Below, piece by piece: positions 62,477 to 64,000 of a stretch of 64,000 nt of DNA. Origin of the DNA: Ignelater luminosus (lineage: Eukaryota; Arthropoda; Insecta; Coleoptera; Elateridae); the NCBI GenBank assembly GCA_011009095.1, contig VTPC01000876.1, positions 1-64,000 on the forward strand. Direction: 5' to 3'. A program made the position numbers and the translations under genes. Within the stretch, counting starts at the first letter, position 1, and each line of letters starts with the position of its first letter. Under the pieces are notes generated by a model that did not search any database, was not told the origin of the DNA, and worked only from the letters and a program-made list of their open reading frames with translations.

Positions 62477-63025
62477 TATAATAAATATGCATCAACAATT
62501 TAAAATACTAACTTTATCAAAGACTAGAATGGTTTATGTTCGAATAACGAATAAGTGCTTTTTGAATGACATCACTCACTGTTTTATGAATTGAGGAAGA
62601 TTTTTATACATTTATTAACCGTCAATAAAAACAACTTTGCTAGTTTCTGACGTATTTATAACAACAAGTCTAAAATTCATGTTACTTTGCTGAATAAATG
62701 GGCTTATTAAGGGAATTGTCCCAAAATTAACATTAGGTTGCTTAAGAACACGGTATGAAAATATTAAAACTAGAATTTAGTTAATTTTAACATCAAATTA
62801 ATTATGTTTATACAATTAATTTACTATACTTTTAGTTCTTTAAAAACTGACACAAGAAATTTATTTGCACTTCCTCGAGATCCAAATAGAAGTCCATATA
62901 CCTTCAATCTCCAATCAACGTTCATAAACTTGTTTAAGATTTGGGATACGGGGTTCATTCTGTTTCGTATCGGATTGTAATATCAAGTATGTAAGCAGTC
63001 CAATGATATTAATCAAAGACTGTTA
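62477..63025. other. No gene seen
   Basis: AT-rich spacer between two MITE-class insertions, without recognisable features. Confidence 0.4.
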
Positions 63026-63656
63026 AGGTGCGTATTCACTTGAGCATTTCGGCCGCATGAGCGCTAAATGAGAGCCACCCGAGCACTTGTTCGGATAATG
63101 TAGACGCTGCGCCGAGCGTGAGCTGAGCCTACGGCGAGCCGCTCAAGCCGATCCGCTCGGTGTCGATACATCAACGTGAGCGGCTAATTTTGCGTGCTCG
63201 ATTTGGACGGATTTTAATTGACAAAGTTGGCATTCGGCGAACAGTTGTTAATTTTTTAAGGGCAGTATTCTTTAGTTATCATCATGGAATGGTCGCAGGA
63301 GCAATGTAAGCTTTTAATAGACACATACCAAAGTTTTGAAATACTACATATGAAATTCGAAACAAATTATTATTTTAACATTATTAAAAAATTTTGGTTT
63401 TTGTTTGTTTGTTTTCGTCTCTTATTTTTCTTGCGTAACAATTGGTACATTATAATAAAAGCGACACTAGCCAATGCAATTTTATTCTTCATGGTAAGAA
63501 TGTAAACGCTCAACTGATGCTCGTGTGCATCCCATGGATCGATGCTCGTGCGCTTCGTAAACGAATGTGCACTAGAGGTCCGTATGAGCGCCGCATGAGC
63601 AAAAATGTGCTCATTCGGCGTTCATGCGGCCGAAATGCTCAAGTGAATACGCACCT
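63026..63656 (+). mobile_element. PIF/Harbinger-like non-autonomous element
   Basis: The ends AGGTGCGTATTCACTTGAGC and its inverted partner match over about 40 bp (continuing ATTTCGGCCGCATGA). Flanks are TTA on both sides (63023-63025 and 63657-63659), the TWA-type duplication of the PIF/Harbinger superfamily. The arms are GC-rich with many GAGC/GCTC words. The interior encodes the start of a MADF/Myb-like protein, which Harbinger elements carry as their second gene. Confidence 0.85.
63284..63505 (+). pseudogene. MADF/Myb-SANT-like N-terminal fragment
   Basis: The frame starts MEWSQEQCKLLIDTYQSFEI and reads like the first helices of a MADF/Myb-SANT DNA-binding domain (W, then LLIDxY) for about 40 residues. 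It then dissolves into AT-rich hydrophobic sequence. It is likely the leftover of the Myb-like accessory protein of a Harbinger parent. The domain is incomplete, so function is unlikely. Confidence 0.55.
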
Positions 63657-63659
63657 TTA

Positions 63660-64000
63660 TACACGTTATTATCTATAGTTGGTGTTTCTATAAAATATTG
63701 ATATTTATGCTGTTCTAATAATTTTACTAACAAAGTCTTAACATCATCATATCTTGCAATAATAGCGTTCTCATTCGAACTGCAAGTCTACAGAGGATGT
63801 TTCCAGTACCGCATTCTCAAGAATGCCATTTAAATTAGCATAATTACCATTAAGCTTTATTGCAGCTGTCTACTCCGATAATAATAAATTTCTTCTATCA
63901 TATAACCACAAATTACTTCCCTTCTATAGTTTAAATAAAATCACAACTTGGCTTTGATTTTTCTGCAGACATCATTCCTTAAACGTCTTTTCTCTTAATT
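63660..64000. other. No gene seen
   Basis: AT-rich end of the window without recognisable coding sequence or repeat structure. Confidence 0.4.

Noticed and set aside
62290-62503. Opposed open frames on both strands
   Set aside because: Both are translations of one MITE's inverted repeats.
1-64000. tRNA and rRNA genes
   Set aside because: I looked for B-box-like GGTTCRANNCC and for rRNA-like blocks and found none convincing; a covariance search would be decisive.

Overview
The window is a piece of an AT-rich arthropod nuclear genome, almost certainly insect and perhaps a beetle (the order is only a guess). The evidence is split genes with GT-AG introns, a cuticular chitin-binding (CPAP1-type) protein, typical animal housekeeping genes, and many insect-type DNA transposons and MITEs.

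Layout. 1.9-6.2 kb holds a complete eight-exon minus-strand gene for the cargo receptor ERGIC-53/LMAN1 (506 codons, ending in a KKFY export signal). 16.05-16.43 kb holds the last two exons of a plus-strand CPAP1-type cuticle protein. It lies tail to tail with a complete nine-exon minus-strand gene for the nucleolar GTPase NOG1/GTPBP4 (16.73-19.36 kb, 644 codons). A possible two-exon short coding segment lies divergent from NOG1. 28.1-30.9 kb carries a multi-exon locus combining a C2H2 finger, a CIDE-N-like segment and a SAMD3-like C-terminus. It is damaged by two in-frame TGA codons and a phase mismatch, and a second degraded copy of its 5' end follows. 51.07-52.02 kb carries an intact, intronless, membrane-anchored trypsin-like serine protease with a leucine in the oxyanion-hole glycine position.

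The rest is transposon territory. The best-defined structures are: a nested pair at 46.37-48.92 kb, where a hAT-like element with a perfect 8-bp target duplication contains a P-like element carrying a four-exon THAP-only ORF; a decayed ZMYM1/DUF4371-type hAT element at 57.96-61.34 kb, also with a perfect 8-bp duplication, interrupted by a 1.5-kb palindromic element built of four ~300-bp units; a PIF/Harbinger-like non-autonomous element at 63.03-63.66 kb with a MADF/Myb-like fragment; a LINE remnant at 39.4-40.3 kb split by a hAT MITE with a perfect 8-bp duplication; and many smaller hAT-, pogo- and TA-flanked MITEs.

The real genes act separately: ER-to-Golgi cargo transport, 60S ribosome assembly, cuticle, and proteolysis. 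The most notable unexplained system is the THAP-only P-like element, which looks able to encode a DNA-binding protein with no catalytic domain, the logic of a self-repressor. All assignments come from reading the sequence; no database search was possible.
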